A DNA stretch of 64,000 nucleotides from Gammaproteobacteria bacterium Ga0077536. GTDB lineage: Bacteria > Pseudomonadota > Gammaproteobacteria > Ga0077536. Below are positions 21,201-28,649 of this stretch, in pieces. The notes below the pieces were generated by a model. That model saw only the letters and a program-made list of their open reading frames with translations, did not search any database and was not told where the DNA came from. Position 1 is the first letter of the stretch, and each line of letters opens with the position of its first letter. The stretch is from assembly GCA_001464935.1 (NCBI GenBank), contig LNEL01000049.1, positions 62,001 to 126,000 of the forward strand, read 5' to 3'. The position numbers and the translations under genes are program-made.

Positions 21201-21765
21201 GATGGATCGCTACCTGAAGGAACTGGGTGGCCTGGTCAGCGGGCGGCTGTCGGATCTCAGGCCCGGCAAGCGACGGGTCGCAGGCCTCATCGTCGCGTTG
21301 CGTTTCATGAAAAGCCGGCGCGGCCGCATGGCGGTGCTGACGCTGGACGACAGCACCGCCAGGGTCGAGGTCACGGTGTACAATGAGGCGCTCGAAGCCG
21401 CGCTCGACAAGGTGGTCGAAGATCGGGTCGTGATCATCGACGGCGAGTGCAGCGTCGACGAGTTCAGTGGCGATCACGCGCTGAATGCGCAGAAGATCAC
21501 CACGATCGACGAACTGCGCCAGTCGCTGGCACGCAGCGTCGTGCTGAGTGTGGACGCGGCGGCGTTCAACGGCCTCGTGCCCTTTCTGCGTTCGACGCTC
21601 GCGGACTACGCCCCCGGTTCCTGCGCAGTCGCGGTGGAATACCGGATCGACGGCGCGGCGGCGCGGGTCAGGCTCGCGGACGACTGGCGCGTGAAGGCCA
21701 CCGACAAGCTGCTCGACAATTTGCAGGCGCGCCTCGGCGACGACGCAGTGCGGATCGAATACTAG
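18289..21765 (+). CDS. dnaE: DNA polymerase III alpha subunit
   Basis: 1158 aa, the replicative polymerase. The PHP domain begins [15 protein letters not shown]. The palm carries the catalytic aspartates in [16 protein letters not shown]. The PPPGRGSG-like [16 protein letters not shown], the tandem HhH region (about residue 840) and the C-terminal OB domain ([17 protein letters not shown]) are present. ATG 18289 is used; ATG 18304 is as likely. Neither has a strong Shine-Dalgarno. Confidence 0.97.
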   Translation: MNVATMTSPFVHLHLHTEYSLVDGIVRVPELVARVRETGMPAIAITDQGNMFATVKFYQEAERAGLKPIVGAELWVHAADEGPERTRLVVLCRDRIGYRNLSRLITRSYQEGQIQGVPHVSRAWFDTTSAAGLIALAGQHSDIGSLLSEGHSARARARLEAWEAIFPGAFYLEITRTGRAGEDRYVDLALDLASATDTPVVATNDVRFLDAADHDAHEARVCIHEGRALADPRRPRGYSPQQYLKSPAEMAALFEDVPSALENAVLIAQRCNLELEFGTYHLPQYPVTGSQTVDEELYEQSRRGLAQRLARSAEVIGSLPKDEQAYRERLEIELGVISKMGFAGYFMIVADFIRWAKENGIPVGPGRGSGAGSLVAYALGITELDPLLYDLLFERFLNPERVSMPDFDVDFCMDRRDEVIEYVTQRYGRDRVAGIITYGTMAAKAVLRDVGRVLGFPYGFVDQLAKLVPFDPNMTLDRAMTEEPQLKTRYDQEEDVRAILDLGLALEGISRNAGKHAGGIVIAPRALTDFMPLYCEQGGDTAVTQFDMSDVEAVGLVKFDFLGLRTLTIIDWAMRVINAERAASNQPLLDINTLPLADKPTFDLIQQAQTTAVFQLESRGMKELIKRLQPDRFEDLVALVALFRPGPLQSGMVDDFIERKHGKALVKYPHPALETVLQPTYGVILYQEQVMQIAQVLAGYTLGAADLLRRAMGKKKPEEMAKQRQTFVDGATAGGVSDELAGQIFDLMEKFAGYGFNKSHSAAYALVAYQTAWLKAHYPAAFMAAVLSADMDSTDKVVRLIDECRQLGIDVRKPDLNVCSYRFTVADDRTIRYGLGAIRGVGEGAVAGLVDEREAAGPYRDIFDLCRRNDGRRMNKRVLEALIKAGALDSMGARRRGLMNLVEHAMQAAEQQAKAAAVGQVDLFGGAAAAPVADPVELGAWRAACEVDEWSQQQVLGWEKETLGLYLSGHPMDRYLKELGGLVSGRLSDLRPGKRRVAGLIVALRFMKSRRGRMAVLTLDDSTARVEVTVYNEALEAALDKVVEDRVVIIDGECSVDEFSGDHALNAQKITTIDELRQSLARSVVLSVDAAAFNGLVPFLRSTLADYAPGSCAVAVEYRIDGAAARVRLADDWRVKATDKLLDNLQARLGDDAVRIEY

Positions 21766-21827
21766 CAAGGTTCCGGCGACGGGACGCGGCGCTGGCAGCG
21801 CCGCACAGACACGCGGAGACAGGCGAC

Positions 21828-22817
21828 ATGGCGGCAACATCGGCCGAATACACCCCGTTGAACATGAACTTCCTCGACTTCGAGCAGCCCATTGCCGAAC
21901 TCGAAGCGAAGATCGAAGCCCTGCGCAAAGTCGGCAACGATTCGGCCCTGAACATCTCGGACGAGATCGCGCGCCTGCAGGAGCGTTCCCGCGATTTGAC
22001 GCGCCAGATCTTCGCGAATCTGACGTCCTGGCAGATCTCGCGCATTGCGCGCCATCCGCAGCGCCCGTACACGCTCGATTACGCCGAACGCATTTTCGAC
22101 GACGTCGAGGAGCTGCACGGCGACCGCGCGTTCTCCGACGATCCCGCCATCGTGTGCGGCGTCGCGCGTCTCAACGGCCGCGGGGTGGTGTTCATCGGTC
22201 ACCAGAAGGGCCGCAATACCAAGGACAATCTCTATCGGAATTTCGGCATGCCGAAGCCGGAAGGTTATCGCAAGGCGCTGCGCCTGATGCTGATGGCCGA
22301 ACGCTTTCGGCTGCCGGTGCTGACTTTCATCGACACACCGGGCGCCTATCCCGGCATCGACGCCGAAGAGCGCGGGCAGAGCGAAGCGATCGCGCGCAAC
22401 CTGCTCGAGATGGCCAGCCTGCGCACACCGATTGTCGCCACCGTGATCGGCGAGGGCGGCTCGGGCGGGGCACTGGCGATAGGCGTGGCCGACCGCGTGC
22501 TGATGCTGCAGTACGCAACCTACTCGGTGATTTCACCCGAGGGCTGCGCATCGATCCTGTGGAAGAGCGCCGATCGAGCGTCGGACGCCGCGGAGGCGAT
22601 GGGCATCACGTCCGAGCGCCTGCTGCAGCTGAAGCTCGTGGACGCCGTGATCGAAGAACCCCTCGGCGGAGCCCACCGCGATTTCGGCAAGATCGCCGAG
22701 CGTGTGAAGGCCGCCGTGGTCGAATCGCTCGATCGACTGACGGTGCTCGAACCCGAAAAACTCGTGCATCAGCGGCATCTGCGGCTGGACCAGTTTGGCG
22801 AGTACACCGAGAAGTAA
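21828..22817 (+). CDS. accA: Acetyl-CoA carboxylase carboxyltransferase subunit alpha
   Basis: 329 aa. Partner of AccD in making malonyl-CoA for fatty acid synthesis. The N-terminal [19 protein letters not shown] and the carboxyltransferase core [22 protein letters not shown], read as [10 protein letters not shown] plus [11 protein letters not shown], are diagnostic, as is [16 protein letters not shown]. The start has a CGGAGAC site at 21813-21819; an internal ATG at 21864 would match the E. coli N-terminus. Confidence 0.96.
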   Translation: MAATSAEYTPLNMNFLDFEQPIAELEAKIEALRKVGNDSALNISDEIARLQERSRDLTRQIFANLTSWQISRIARHPQRPYTLDYAERIFDDVEELHGDRAFSDDPAIVCGVARLNGRGVVFIGHQKGRNTKDNLYRNFGMPKPEGYRKALRLMLMAERFRLPVLTFIDTPGAYPGIDAEERGQSEAIARNLLEMASLRTPIVATVIGEGGSGGALAIGVADRVLMLQYATYSVISPEGCASILWKSADRASDAAEAMGITSERLLQLKLVDAVIEEPLGGAHRDFGKIAERVKAAVVESLDRLTVLEPEKLVHQRHLRLDQFGEYTEK

Positions 22818-22853
22818 GCGCGTCCGTCCACCGGCCTGGCCGCGCCGGGCGCG

Positions 22854-24200
22854 ATGATGGCTGCCGCCGACGCTGCCGCTGTCGATCGCGCGCTCACCGG
22901 CTGCCTGCAGGCGGTGCTGGCCGACGGGCGACCGCGGCGCCTTTTCGTGGCCTACAGTGGCGGCCGTGACTCCACCGCCTTGCTGCTCGCAGCGGCGGCA
23001 GCCCGCCCCTGGCCTGCCGCCAGCCTGCACGCCTTTCACTTCGACCACGGATTGCATCCGGACAGCGCGGACTGGGCCGCGCACTGTCGCGACATGTGCC
23101 GTGTGCTCGAGATTCCGCTGCTCGTGGCGAGGGCCGATACGCGGCCGCCGACTGGCGCGAGCCTCGAAGCCTGGGCGCGCGCCGCCCGTTACGCGGCGTT
23201 CGCCCGCGAACTCGCGTCCGCCGATCTGCTGCTGACCGCCCATCATCGTGACGATCTCGCCGAAACCCTGCTGCTGATGGCATTGCGCGGCAGTGGGCCA
23301 CACGGACTCGCCTCGATCGCGCCGCAGCGGCCGCTGGGTGCGGGGACGCTGCTGCGACCGCTGTTGGACGTGCCGGCGGCGGCGCTCGACGCGCGCGCAA
23401 CGCAGGCAGGTCTGGCCTGGCTCAGCGATCCGTCGAATGCCGACGCACGCCACGATCGCAATTTCCTGCGCCAGTCCGTGCTGCCCATGCTGACGGCGCG
23501 CTGGCCGGGGGCGGTTGCCAACCTGGCCATGGCCGCCACGCTGCAGCGGGGCGCAGCCGAGGTGCTCGACGAGTATGCCGACCGGCTGCTCGCACCGGCC
23601 TGCGCGGGGCATACGCTCGATCTCGACCAGCTCGCCAATCTGGCGCCCGGACGCCAACGTCTGCTGTTGCGACGCTGGCTGGTCGGGTGTGGTGCTCACG
23701 CGCCCGATCGCGTGACTCTCGCGCGTGTGCTCGATGAAGTCGCCGGCGCCCGCGCCGACGCGCGTCCGCGCCTCGCGTGGCGGGGCGGCGAGATTCGACG
23801 CTACCGGCGCCGCCTGTACTGGCTGTCCGCGCCGCCACCGGCGCCCCTGTCGGCGCCGGTGGCCTGGCTGCCGCACGAGGCGCTGCGGCTGCCAGGCGGG
23901 GTCCTGCGGGCGCAGCGCGTGACGGGGCACGGTCTGCGCGAGGATCTCGTGGCGGGTCGCCGTCTGACGGTGGACGTCCGGCGCGGTGGCGAACGCATCC
24001 GGCTTTCGTGCGCCGCGCGCACGCTGACGGTCAAGCATCTGCTGCAGCAACGGGGGATTCCGGACTGGGAGCGTGCTCTATTGCCGTTGATTCACCTCGA
24101 CGGCAGGCTGGTCGCCGTGGCAGATCTCGGAGTTGCCGCGGACGCCATCGCCGGCCCGCAACAGGCGGGCCTGGTGTTCGAATTCATCCGCGCGCCCTGA
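22854..24200 (+). CDS. tilS: tRNA(Ile)-lysidine synthase TilS
   Basis: 448 aa. Converts C34 of the CAU-anticodon tRNA-Ile to lysidine, essential for AUA decoding. The PP-loop motif is in VAYSGGRDSTALL, followed by FHFDHGL, LLTAHHRDDLAETLL and LRPLLDVP. C-terminal TilS domains end in a PF11734-like region (RRGGERIRL, then KHLLQQRGIPDWER). It follows accA, as in E. coli, and ends 31 bases from a convergent gene. Confidence 0.94.
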   Translation: MMAAADAAAVDRALTGCLQAVLADGRPRRLFVAYSGGRDSTALLLAAAAARPWPAASLHAFHFDHGLHPDSADWAAHCRDMCRVLEIPLLVARADTRPPTGASLEAWARAARYAAFARELASADLLLTAHHRDDLAETLLLMALRGSGPHGLASIAPQRPLGAGTLLRPLLDVPAAALDARATQAGLAWLSDPSNADARHDRNFLRQSVLPMLTARWPGAVANLAMAATLQRGAAEVLDEYADRLLAPACAGHTLDLDQLANLAPGRQRLLLRRWLVGCGAHAPDRVTLARVLDEVAGARADARPRLAWRGGEIRRYRRRLYWLSAPPPAPLSAPVAWLPHEALRLPGGVLRAQRVTGHGLREDLVAGRRLTVDVRRGGERIRLSCAARTLTVKHLLQQRGIPDWERALLPLIHLDGRLVAVADLGVAADAIAGPQQAGLVFEFIRAP

Positions 24201-24231
24201 AGAGGTTCGCTGCAGGGCCGCGATGGCGGGA

Positions 24232-24732
24232 TCAGCGTTCGGGAAACAGCGGATCGGGCATGTCGAAGAATTCAAGATCCAGCGCCTGTCGGCTGTGATT
24301 GTCGCCAGGGCCGCGTGGCGCTACGACCTCGCCGAGCTGCGGCAGGTTCTTGCGCAGCTTGGTGCCGGCCGCGCTTACTTTCAGTTGCAGTTCGGGCGAA
24401 AACGGCAGCACGAGCGCCCGGGGGACCACTGCGCTGGAGTCGGTCGCAAAGCGCGTGACCCAGAGATAAATCGCGCCCTTGTTGACGCCACTCTTGTCGG
24501 GCTCCTCGATGTGGATGCCGTTCAGATTGAAGCGCGGCGCAAACCCGGAGTGGGTCGGCCACCCCAGGAGATCGGGGATCGCGCGCCAGGTCATCACGCC
24601 GAGCGCGGCGACCATGGCCACGGCGGCGAGCTTCACCCACCACGCAAAGCGCGTGAACAGCACGACGTTCAGTGACATCAGGCCCAGCAGGCCAAACGCC
24701 GCCAGAAAACTCGGAAGCGCCCAGCCAGTCAT
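24232..24732 (-). CDS. Two-span membrane protein of unknown function (paralogue of the 24763-25290 product)
   Basis: 166 aa, not recognised. Two predicted transmembrane helices fill residues 5-53. A soluble extracytoplasmic part follows with DLLGWPT, RFNLNGIHIEEPDK, PRALVLPFSPEL and KLRKNLPQLGEV. These blocks are repeated in the next upstream product in the same order, so the two genes arose by duplication. It is the last gene of the tight minus-strand run that starts with an L,D-transpeptidase and includes an ExbB-like channel, which suggests an envelope role. The C-terminus is Asp/Pro-rich. Confidence 0.8.
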   Translation of the reverse strand: MTGWALPSFLAAFGLLGLMSLNVVLFTRFAWWVKLAAVAMVAALGVMTWRAIPDLLGWPTHSGFAPRFNLNGIHIEEPDKSGVNKGAIYLWVTRFATDSSAVVPRALVLPFSPELQLKVSAAGTKLRKNLPQLGEVVAPRGPGDNHSRQALDLEFFDMPDPLFPER

Positions 24733-24762
24733 GATGCAGCCATCCAGCAGTGTTTCATGGTG

Positions 24763-25290
24763 TCAGCCTCCTGCTTCCTTGCTCGGTGGTCCGGCAGGCG
24801 GCGCGTCGATGAACTTGATTTTCACACTCTTCTGGCCGAGCTGCTGGCGATCGCTGGGCACGCCGTGCACCTCGTCGTCAGGTTCGGCCTCGCCGATTTG
24901 CGGAATGTTCTGACGCAGCTTGCCCTGGCCTTCCTGGAAGACCGATTTGTAACCCGGTGAAAATGGCAGCTTGTACGCGCGTGGGCGCTGATCCGCATCG
25001 GGGTCGAGATCGGAGGCCCAGAAAAAGACGTTGCCGGCGTTGCCGGTGCGCTTGTCCGGCTCCTGGATATATACCGCCAGCAGGTTGAAGCGTTTCGGGA
25101 CGGTGCGATCGGTCGGCCAGCCGAGCAGGGCCGGCAGCGCGAAATAGCACGCGCAATACGCAGCCGACACCAGCACCACCAGTCCTGCCTTGACGCGCCA
25201 GTGCCAGCGCGAAAAAAGGCTCAGCAGCAGCAGCGCCAGCCCCACCACCACATAGGCCGCCACGATGGCGGCATGTCCGAAGCTCAGCAT
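24763..25290 (-). CDS. Two-span membrane protein of unknown function (paralogue of the 24232-24732 product)
   Basis: 175 aa, not recognised. Two N-terminal transmembrane helices (about 7-25 and 33-55) precede a domain with ALLGWPT, RFNLLAVYIQEPDK, PRAYKLPFSPGY and KLRQNIPQIGE. The same blocks occur in the downstream neighbour, defining a small family with consensus LLGWPT...RFNL...EPDK...PRA..LPFSP...KLR.N.PQ.GE. Its start is 6 bp from the stop of the YfaP-like gene, so co-translation with the ExbB-like complex is very likely. The tail is Pro/Gly-rich. Confidence 0.82.
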   Translation of the reverse strand: MLSFGHAAIVAAYVVVGLALLLLSLFSRWHWRVKAGLVVLVSAAYCACYFALPALLGWPTDRTVPKRFNLLAVYIQEPDKRTGNAGNVFFWASDLDPDADQRPRAYKLPFSPGYKSVFQEGQGKLRQNIPQIGEAEPDDEVHGVPSDRQQLGQKSVKIKFIDAPPAGPPSKEAGG

Positions 25291-25296
25291 GCAGTG

Positions 25297-25920
25297 TTAT
25301 TCCCGCTTGAACGCCTTGGCGACGAGGTTCTTCGGCACGTGATTGATGTTGGCCACGCGCCCGTCACCGATGATCGTGAAGCGCACTGCAGTGCGCTCCT
25401 CGTCCTTCCGCTTGAGCGTGATCGTGTCGTAGTAGATCACTTCGAGGACCGGGTTGACCTTGTCGACGCGGATTTGCACCGGCACCGGCTCGTTGTTCTC
25501 GCTTGCATAATAATGCACGTTCACGACGTACTCGCCGGTGATCACGGCGCGTATCGTCGTGACTTCCTGGTTCAGCGGATTCTCGATGTCCTTGCCGTTG
25601 ATCGACAGCGTGTCGTTCAGGTTGCCGCGATCGTCCCGGTCGAGATGGACCAGGCCCGCATTCGCGTTCTTGAAATAGGTCAGGTTGCCGGCCGGATCCT
25701 CGACATAGGTGTCGATGTCGTTCGGATTCCGGTCGGGCCAGGTCACCGTGATGATGTACTCGGCCTTCGGATCGATCTTGCCCTGCTTGGCGATCGGGTT
25801 CATGAACAGCACCGCGAGCACGAACAGGTAGGTGATCGCCTGGATGATCTTGAACAGGACGGCGGTGATGGGATCGAACGGCTGCCGGTTGCGGCTCGAG
25901 GAACTGGCAAACGCTGACAT
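25297..25920 (-). CDS. Single-span membrane protein with a YfaP/DUF2135-like extracytoplasmic domain
   Basis: 207 aa from ATG 25920. One hydrophobic segment (about residues 20-42) follows a Ser/Arg-rich cytoplasmic tail. The rest is a beta-rich domain with WPDRNPNDIDTYVEDPAGN, GLVHLDRDDRG and GEYVVNVHYYAS. This pattern resembles YfaP-type domains (divalent-ion-like Asp-rich turn, then a Gly-Tyr-Tyr strand). Size, topology and position 16 bp after a MotA/TolQ/ExbB-like gene are those of an ExbD/TolR/MotB partner, but no ExbD domain is visible. Function is unknown; the partner role is inference. Confidence 0.8.
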   Translation of the reverse strand: MSAFASSSSRNRQPFDPITAVLFKIIQAITYLFVLAVLFMNPIAKQGKIDPKAEYIITVTWPDRNPNDIDTYVEDPAGNLTYFKNANAGLVHLDRDDRGNLNDTLSINGKDIENPLNQEVTTIRAVITGEYVVNVHYYASENNEPVPVQIRVDKVNPVLEVIYYDTITLKRKDEERTAVRFTIIGDGRVANINHVPKNLVAKAFKRE

Positions 25921-25936
25921 GCGGTGACGGTCCGGA

Positions 25937-26686
25937 TCACGCAGATGCCGGTTGCGACGGGCCCGACAGCACTTCCTTGATGTGCACGGTGACCTGCAAC
26001 AGCGCCTCCAGGCCACGGTCCAGCAGGTAGTAGGGCACCGAGAGCAGGATGCCGGCGACGAGGCTCGCCATCGTCGTGTACAGCGCGGTGCTCATGCCAA
26101 CGCTCATCTGCTGCAGCACCTTCTGCATCGTGGAGGCGTCGAGGGTGCCGGACTGTGCGACCGAGCTCAGCATCAGGATGAAGCCGACGAGCGTGCCGAG
26201 AAAGCCGACCTTCAACATCAGGTCGATATAGAACCAGCCGAATTCGTGGGCGCCACGCAGACGCGAGGCGTAGGCGTCGAGGAGATCGGACGGCCCGTCC
26301 GCCGCCTCCGGGCTCACGCGCGAGGCGTGATGGTCGGCGAGATAATCGACGACGAAGCCGGCGGGCAGGCCGGCGGCGCGGGCACTGTCACGGCTGCGCA
26401 GCGCCGCGGCTGCCACTTCGCGACGCTCGAGACGGGAGGCCACCGTGACGGCGTGATTGATTTCACGCGAGAGATAGAGCGTACGGCGGAAGGTGTGGCC
26501 GACGCCGATGAAGTACATCAGGATCAGCACGAGGCAGATGCGGCTCTGATCGGCCCTGACCATCAGCTGCACGAGTTCCTGGTCGACGCCGACCACGATG
26601 CCGAACGTGACGAGCCCGGCCACGACCAGCCACAGCAGCAGCAGCACGTGGGGCTCGGCGAGCAGGAAATTCCAGCGTTGTTTCAT
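25937..26686 (-). CDS. MotA/TolQ/ExbB-family proton-channel-like protein
   Basis: 249 aa. Helices are at about residues 12-35, 48-68, 155-177 and 195-220. The last pair carries the family pattern KVGFLGTLVGFILML and MSTALYTTMASLVAGILL, equivalent to the G-LGT-GM and ALxTTxxG motifs of ExbB/TolQ. Members couple proton flow to work done across the envelope with an ExbD/TolR/MotB partner. Here the next gene encodes an atypical single-span partner. ATG 26686 lacks a clear ribosome site, but TATACT on the minus strand at 26719-26724 could be a local -10. Confidence 0.85.
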   Translation of the reverse strand: MKQRWNFLLAEPHVLLLLWLVVAGLVTFGIVVGVDQELVQLMVRADQSRICLVLILMYFIGVGHTFRRTLYLSREINHAVTVASRLERREVAAAALRSRDSARAAGLPAGFVVDYLADHHASRVSPEAADGPSDLLDAYASRLRGAHEFGWFYIDLMLKVGFLGTLVGFILMLSSVAQSGTLDASTMQKVLQQMSVGMSTALYTTMASLVAGILLSVPYYLLDRGLEALLQVTVHIKEVLSGPSQPASA

Positions 26687-26728
26687 GGTTGAAAGGTCGG
26701 CGCTTGAATGTCGGTCCGAGTATACACG

Positions 26729-27205
26729 TCAGTCCTCTTCGAGGACGAAGGCGAGAATCTCGCGCAGGAGGCCGTTCATGCGCGCGGCGAACGCGTTGAC
26801 GCGCGCGTCGGGGTGATCTTCCGGCAACAGGATGACGCTGACGATGGTGCGCTTCCCTTCCTCGTGCACGGTGAGGCGGCAGGGCATCTGCGCGACGTAA
26901 CCCGGATCGACCAGCAGCACTTCCCGCGCGTACTCGAGGTTGCAGAAGTGAATGACTTCGACCTCGGGAAAATCCTCGTAGCCGCGCTCGCGCAGCCCCT
27001 TGCCAATCGTATTGCGCCCGGTGATGCGGAAATTGCGCTCGGTGATCGCGAAGTCGAGCTCGAGAATGACGTCGTCGAAAGGCTTGTCGGTCGCGCCGCG
27101 GACGATCAGGGCAGTGGAGGGCCGCGCCGGTGGCGGCTCGGACGCCGCGCCGACCGGGATCGCCCCGCAGCACAGCAGCGCGGCGAGGAGCAGCGCCCGG
27201 ATCAT
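26729..27205 (-). CDS. Exported DUF302-domain protein
   Basis: 158 aa. A signal peptide ends near VGAASE. The DUF302 core has FAITERNFRITGRNTIG, read as FAITERNFRI plus TGRNTIGKGLRERGY, then EVIHFCNLEYAREVLL, PCRLTVHEE and VSVILLPEDHP. DUF302 proteins have no established general reaction. ATG overlaps the stop of the upstream L,D-transpeptidase by 4 bp (27202-27205), so the two are one translation unit. A 41-bp gap leads to the ExbB-like gene. Confidence 0.88.
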   Translation of the reverse strand: MIRALLLAALLCCGAIPVGAASEPPPARPSTALIVRGATDKPFDDVILELDFAITERNFRITGRNTIGKGLRERGYEDFPEVEVIHFCNLEYAREVLLVDPGYVAQMPCRLTVHEEGKRTIVSVILLPEDHPDARVNAFAARMNGLLREILAFVLEED

Positions 27206-27786
27206 TCGCGAATGACCACTTTCGTGCCGACGGCGACGTAGTTGCGCAGTTCGTTGACGTCCCGGTTGGTCAGCGCGATGCAGCCCTGGGTCCAGTCCAG
27301 ATGGCGTTGCACCTTGAGGCGATCGGCGTTCTCGTCGCCCAGGCCGTGAATGCCGACCGCGCCGCCGAGCGGGGTGTTCTGCGGCGGGCGCTGCTCGGTG
27401 CGTACCGAGTCGACGATGCGATCGAAATCCTGGCGCGTGATCAGCCGGTTCTTCAGACCGAAGAAGGCGTCCTTCACGTTGGGATAGTTCAGGCGCATGA
27501 AAAAGTGGAACGCACTGCCTTCATTGAAGTCGGTGATGCGGTAGACGCCGAGCGGCGTCTTGTTGTCGCCGCGGATACGCTTGTCGCCGAGGCCACCCTT
27601 GCCGGTGGCGATCTGGAAGCGCCGGGTGACCTTCTCGCCGTTCTTCACCAGCAGCACGCGTTCGGACTTGTCGATTTCCAGCGCGTACGGCGGTTCGTCG
27701 TCGAATGCCATGCCGTCGGCGTGCACCGTGCCGGCGACGAGGCCCAGCCAGGCGAACAGTCCCATCCCCACGATTCGTTTGTGCAT
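27202..27786 (-). CDS. YkuD-family L,D-transpeptidase (YafK/DpaA-like)
   Basis: 194 aa from ATG 27786, with a signal peptide ending at TVHADG. The YkuD domain starts YALEIDKSERVLLVKNG. The active site reads GAVGIHGLGDE followed by DWTQGCIALTN, so the usual S/T-H-G-C is T-Q-G-C. The DWTxGCIA form occurs in the YafK/DpaA group, which includes enzymes that cut Lpp from peptidoglycan. It probably acts on periplasmic peptidoglycan crosslinks or Lpp attachment. It is the first gene of a likely six-gene operon ending at 24232. Confidence 0.9.
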   Translation of the reverse strand: MHKRIVGMGLFAWLGLVAGTVHADGMAFDDEPPYALEIDKSERVLLVKNGEKVTRRFQIATGKGGLGDKRIRGDNKTPLGVYRITDFNEGSAFHFFMRLNYPNVKDAFFGLKNRLITRQDFDRIVDSVRTEQRPPQNTPLGGAVGIHGLGDENADRLKVQRHLDWTQGCIALTNRDVNELRNYVAVGTKVVIRE

Positions 27787-27833
27787 ACGGCGATACCGTC
27801 TTGCTGCGGTTACACGTGACCCCGAACGGCGCG

Positions 27834-27839
27834 AGTATA
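27834..27839 (-). promoter_or_regulatory. -10 element of the L,D-transpeptidase operon
   Basis: Minus-strand TATACT lies 48 bases before the ATG at 27786; a start near 27827 would leave a 40-nt leader. No good -35 is visible; the region upstream is filled by the inverted repeat at 27842-27864, consistent with activator or repressor control. Confidence 0.4.
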
Positions 27840-27841
27840 AC

Positions 27842-27864
27842 GCATCGCCGGCAGGCGGCGATGC
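27842..27864. promoter_or_regulatory. 9-bp inverted repeat between divergent promoters (candidate operator)
   Basis: GCATCGCCG (27842-27850) and CGGCGATGC (27856-27864) are perfect reverse complements around GCAGG. The repeat lies midway between the minus-strand TATACT (27834-27839) and plus-strand TAAAAT (27879-27884), covering both -35 regions. Confidence 0.5.
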
Positions 27865-27878
27865 CCCGCGCAGGCGTG

Positions 27879-27884
27879 TAAAAT
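27879..27884 (+). promoter_or_regulatory. -10 element giving a leaderless cytochrome b561 transcript
   Basis: TAAAAT ends 6 bases before the ATG at 27891. With the normal -10 to +1 spacing, the first transcribed base would be the A of the start codon. No Shine-Dalgarno precedes the ATG. Confidence 0.4.
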
Positions 27885-27890
27885 GCCCGC

Positions 27891-28439
27891 ATGAAACAGG
27901 CTCATGCCAGCGCAAGCGCCGACAAGTATTCCCGCGTCAGCATGGGACTCCACTGGCTCACCGTCGTCCTGGTGGCGGCCCTCTATGCGATCGGCTGGTA
28001 CATGGTCGAACTCCCGAAGGGACCCGCGCGCGGCGAGGCCTTCGCCTTGCACAAGTCCATCGGCCTCACCGTGCTGCTGGTGACGGTGTGCAGGCTTGGC
28101 TGGCGCGCGTGCGTGCCGCCGCCGCCGCTGCCGACGACCATCGCCCGCTGGCAACGGCTGCTGGCGACCAGCGTTCACCACCTGTTTTACGTGTTGCTCG
28201 TCCTGCAGCCATTGATGGGCTATCTGTCGTCGTCGTTCAGCCCGTATCCGACGAGCTATTTCGGCATGCCGCTTCCCGACTGGGGCGAGCACAATCCAAC
28301 GGTCAACGAGTTCTTCACGGAACTGCACGTCGCCGGCTCCGTCGGCCTGCTGCTGGTGATCGCGCTGCACGTGCTCGGCGCGCTGAGTCACGCTTTCACG
28401 GCCGGCGACCGCCTCGTGCGGCGCATGCTGCCCTGGTAA
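27891..28439 (+). CDS. Cytochrome b561-family di-haem membrane protein
   Basis: 182 aa. Four transmembrane helices with candidate haem-ligating histidines in MGLHWLTVV, FALHKSIGL, TSVHHLFYVL and IALHVLGAL. The bacterial b561 (YodB/CybB) group moves electrons between ubiquinone and periplasmic acceptors such as superoxide or reductases. It is divergent from the L,D-transpeptidase operon and ends 210 bases before a histidine kinase. Its physiological partner is not visible. Confidence 0.9.
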   Translation: MKQAHASASADKYSRVSMGLHWLTVVLVAALYAIGWYMVELPKGPARGEAFALHKSIGLTVLLVTVCRLGWRACVPPPPLPTTIARWQRLLATSVHHLFYVLLVLQPLMGYLSSSFSPYPTSYFGMPLPDWGEHNPTVNEFFTELHVAGSVGLLLVIALHVLGALSHAFTAGDRLVRRMLPW

Positions 28440-28636
28440 GCCTGTTGCGGTGCAGTGTCCGGACGTCCCCGGTCGCTGATTGCCCGCAGGATGCCGGTGA
28501 CCGCATCGCATGACTGAGCGCGCGCGAGTCCGCGTGGTGATCGCCATGAACCGCGACCGTGGCCACGGCCCGACGCCGCGCCTGCCACGCGCGATGCGCG
28601 AAATCGGCCGCCGGCACACGCCGGCAGGCCGGGGCC

Positions 28637-28642
28637 TATAAT
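28637..28642 (+). promoter_or_regulatory. Consensus -10 giving a leaderless histidine kinase transcript
   Basis: A perfect TATAAT ends 7 bases before ATG 28650, so transcription should start at or next to the A of the start codon. The -35 region is not recognisable. The rest of the 28440-28636 gap shows no gene. Confidence 0.45.
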
Positions 28643-28649
28643 CGGCGCC

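Noticed and set aside
19003-21840. A 945-codon minus-strand frame opposite dnaE
   Set aside because: Antisense shadow of dnaE; His/Arg/Glu-rich with no motif.
24201-27786. A Zorya-type or Tol-Pal system at the ExbB-like locus
   Set aside because: No ZorB/MotB OmpA-like domain, helicase or nuclease, and no TolR, TolA, TolB or Pal is present beside the channel gene.
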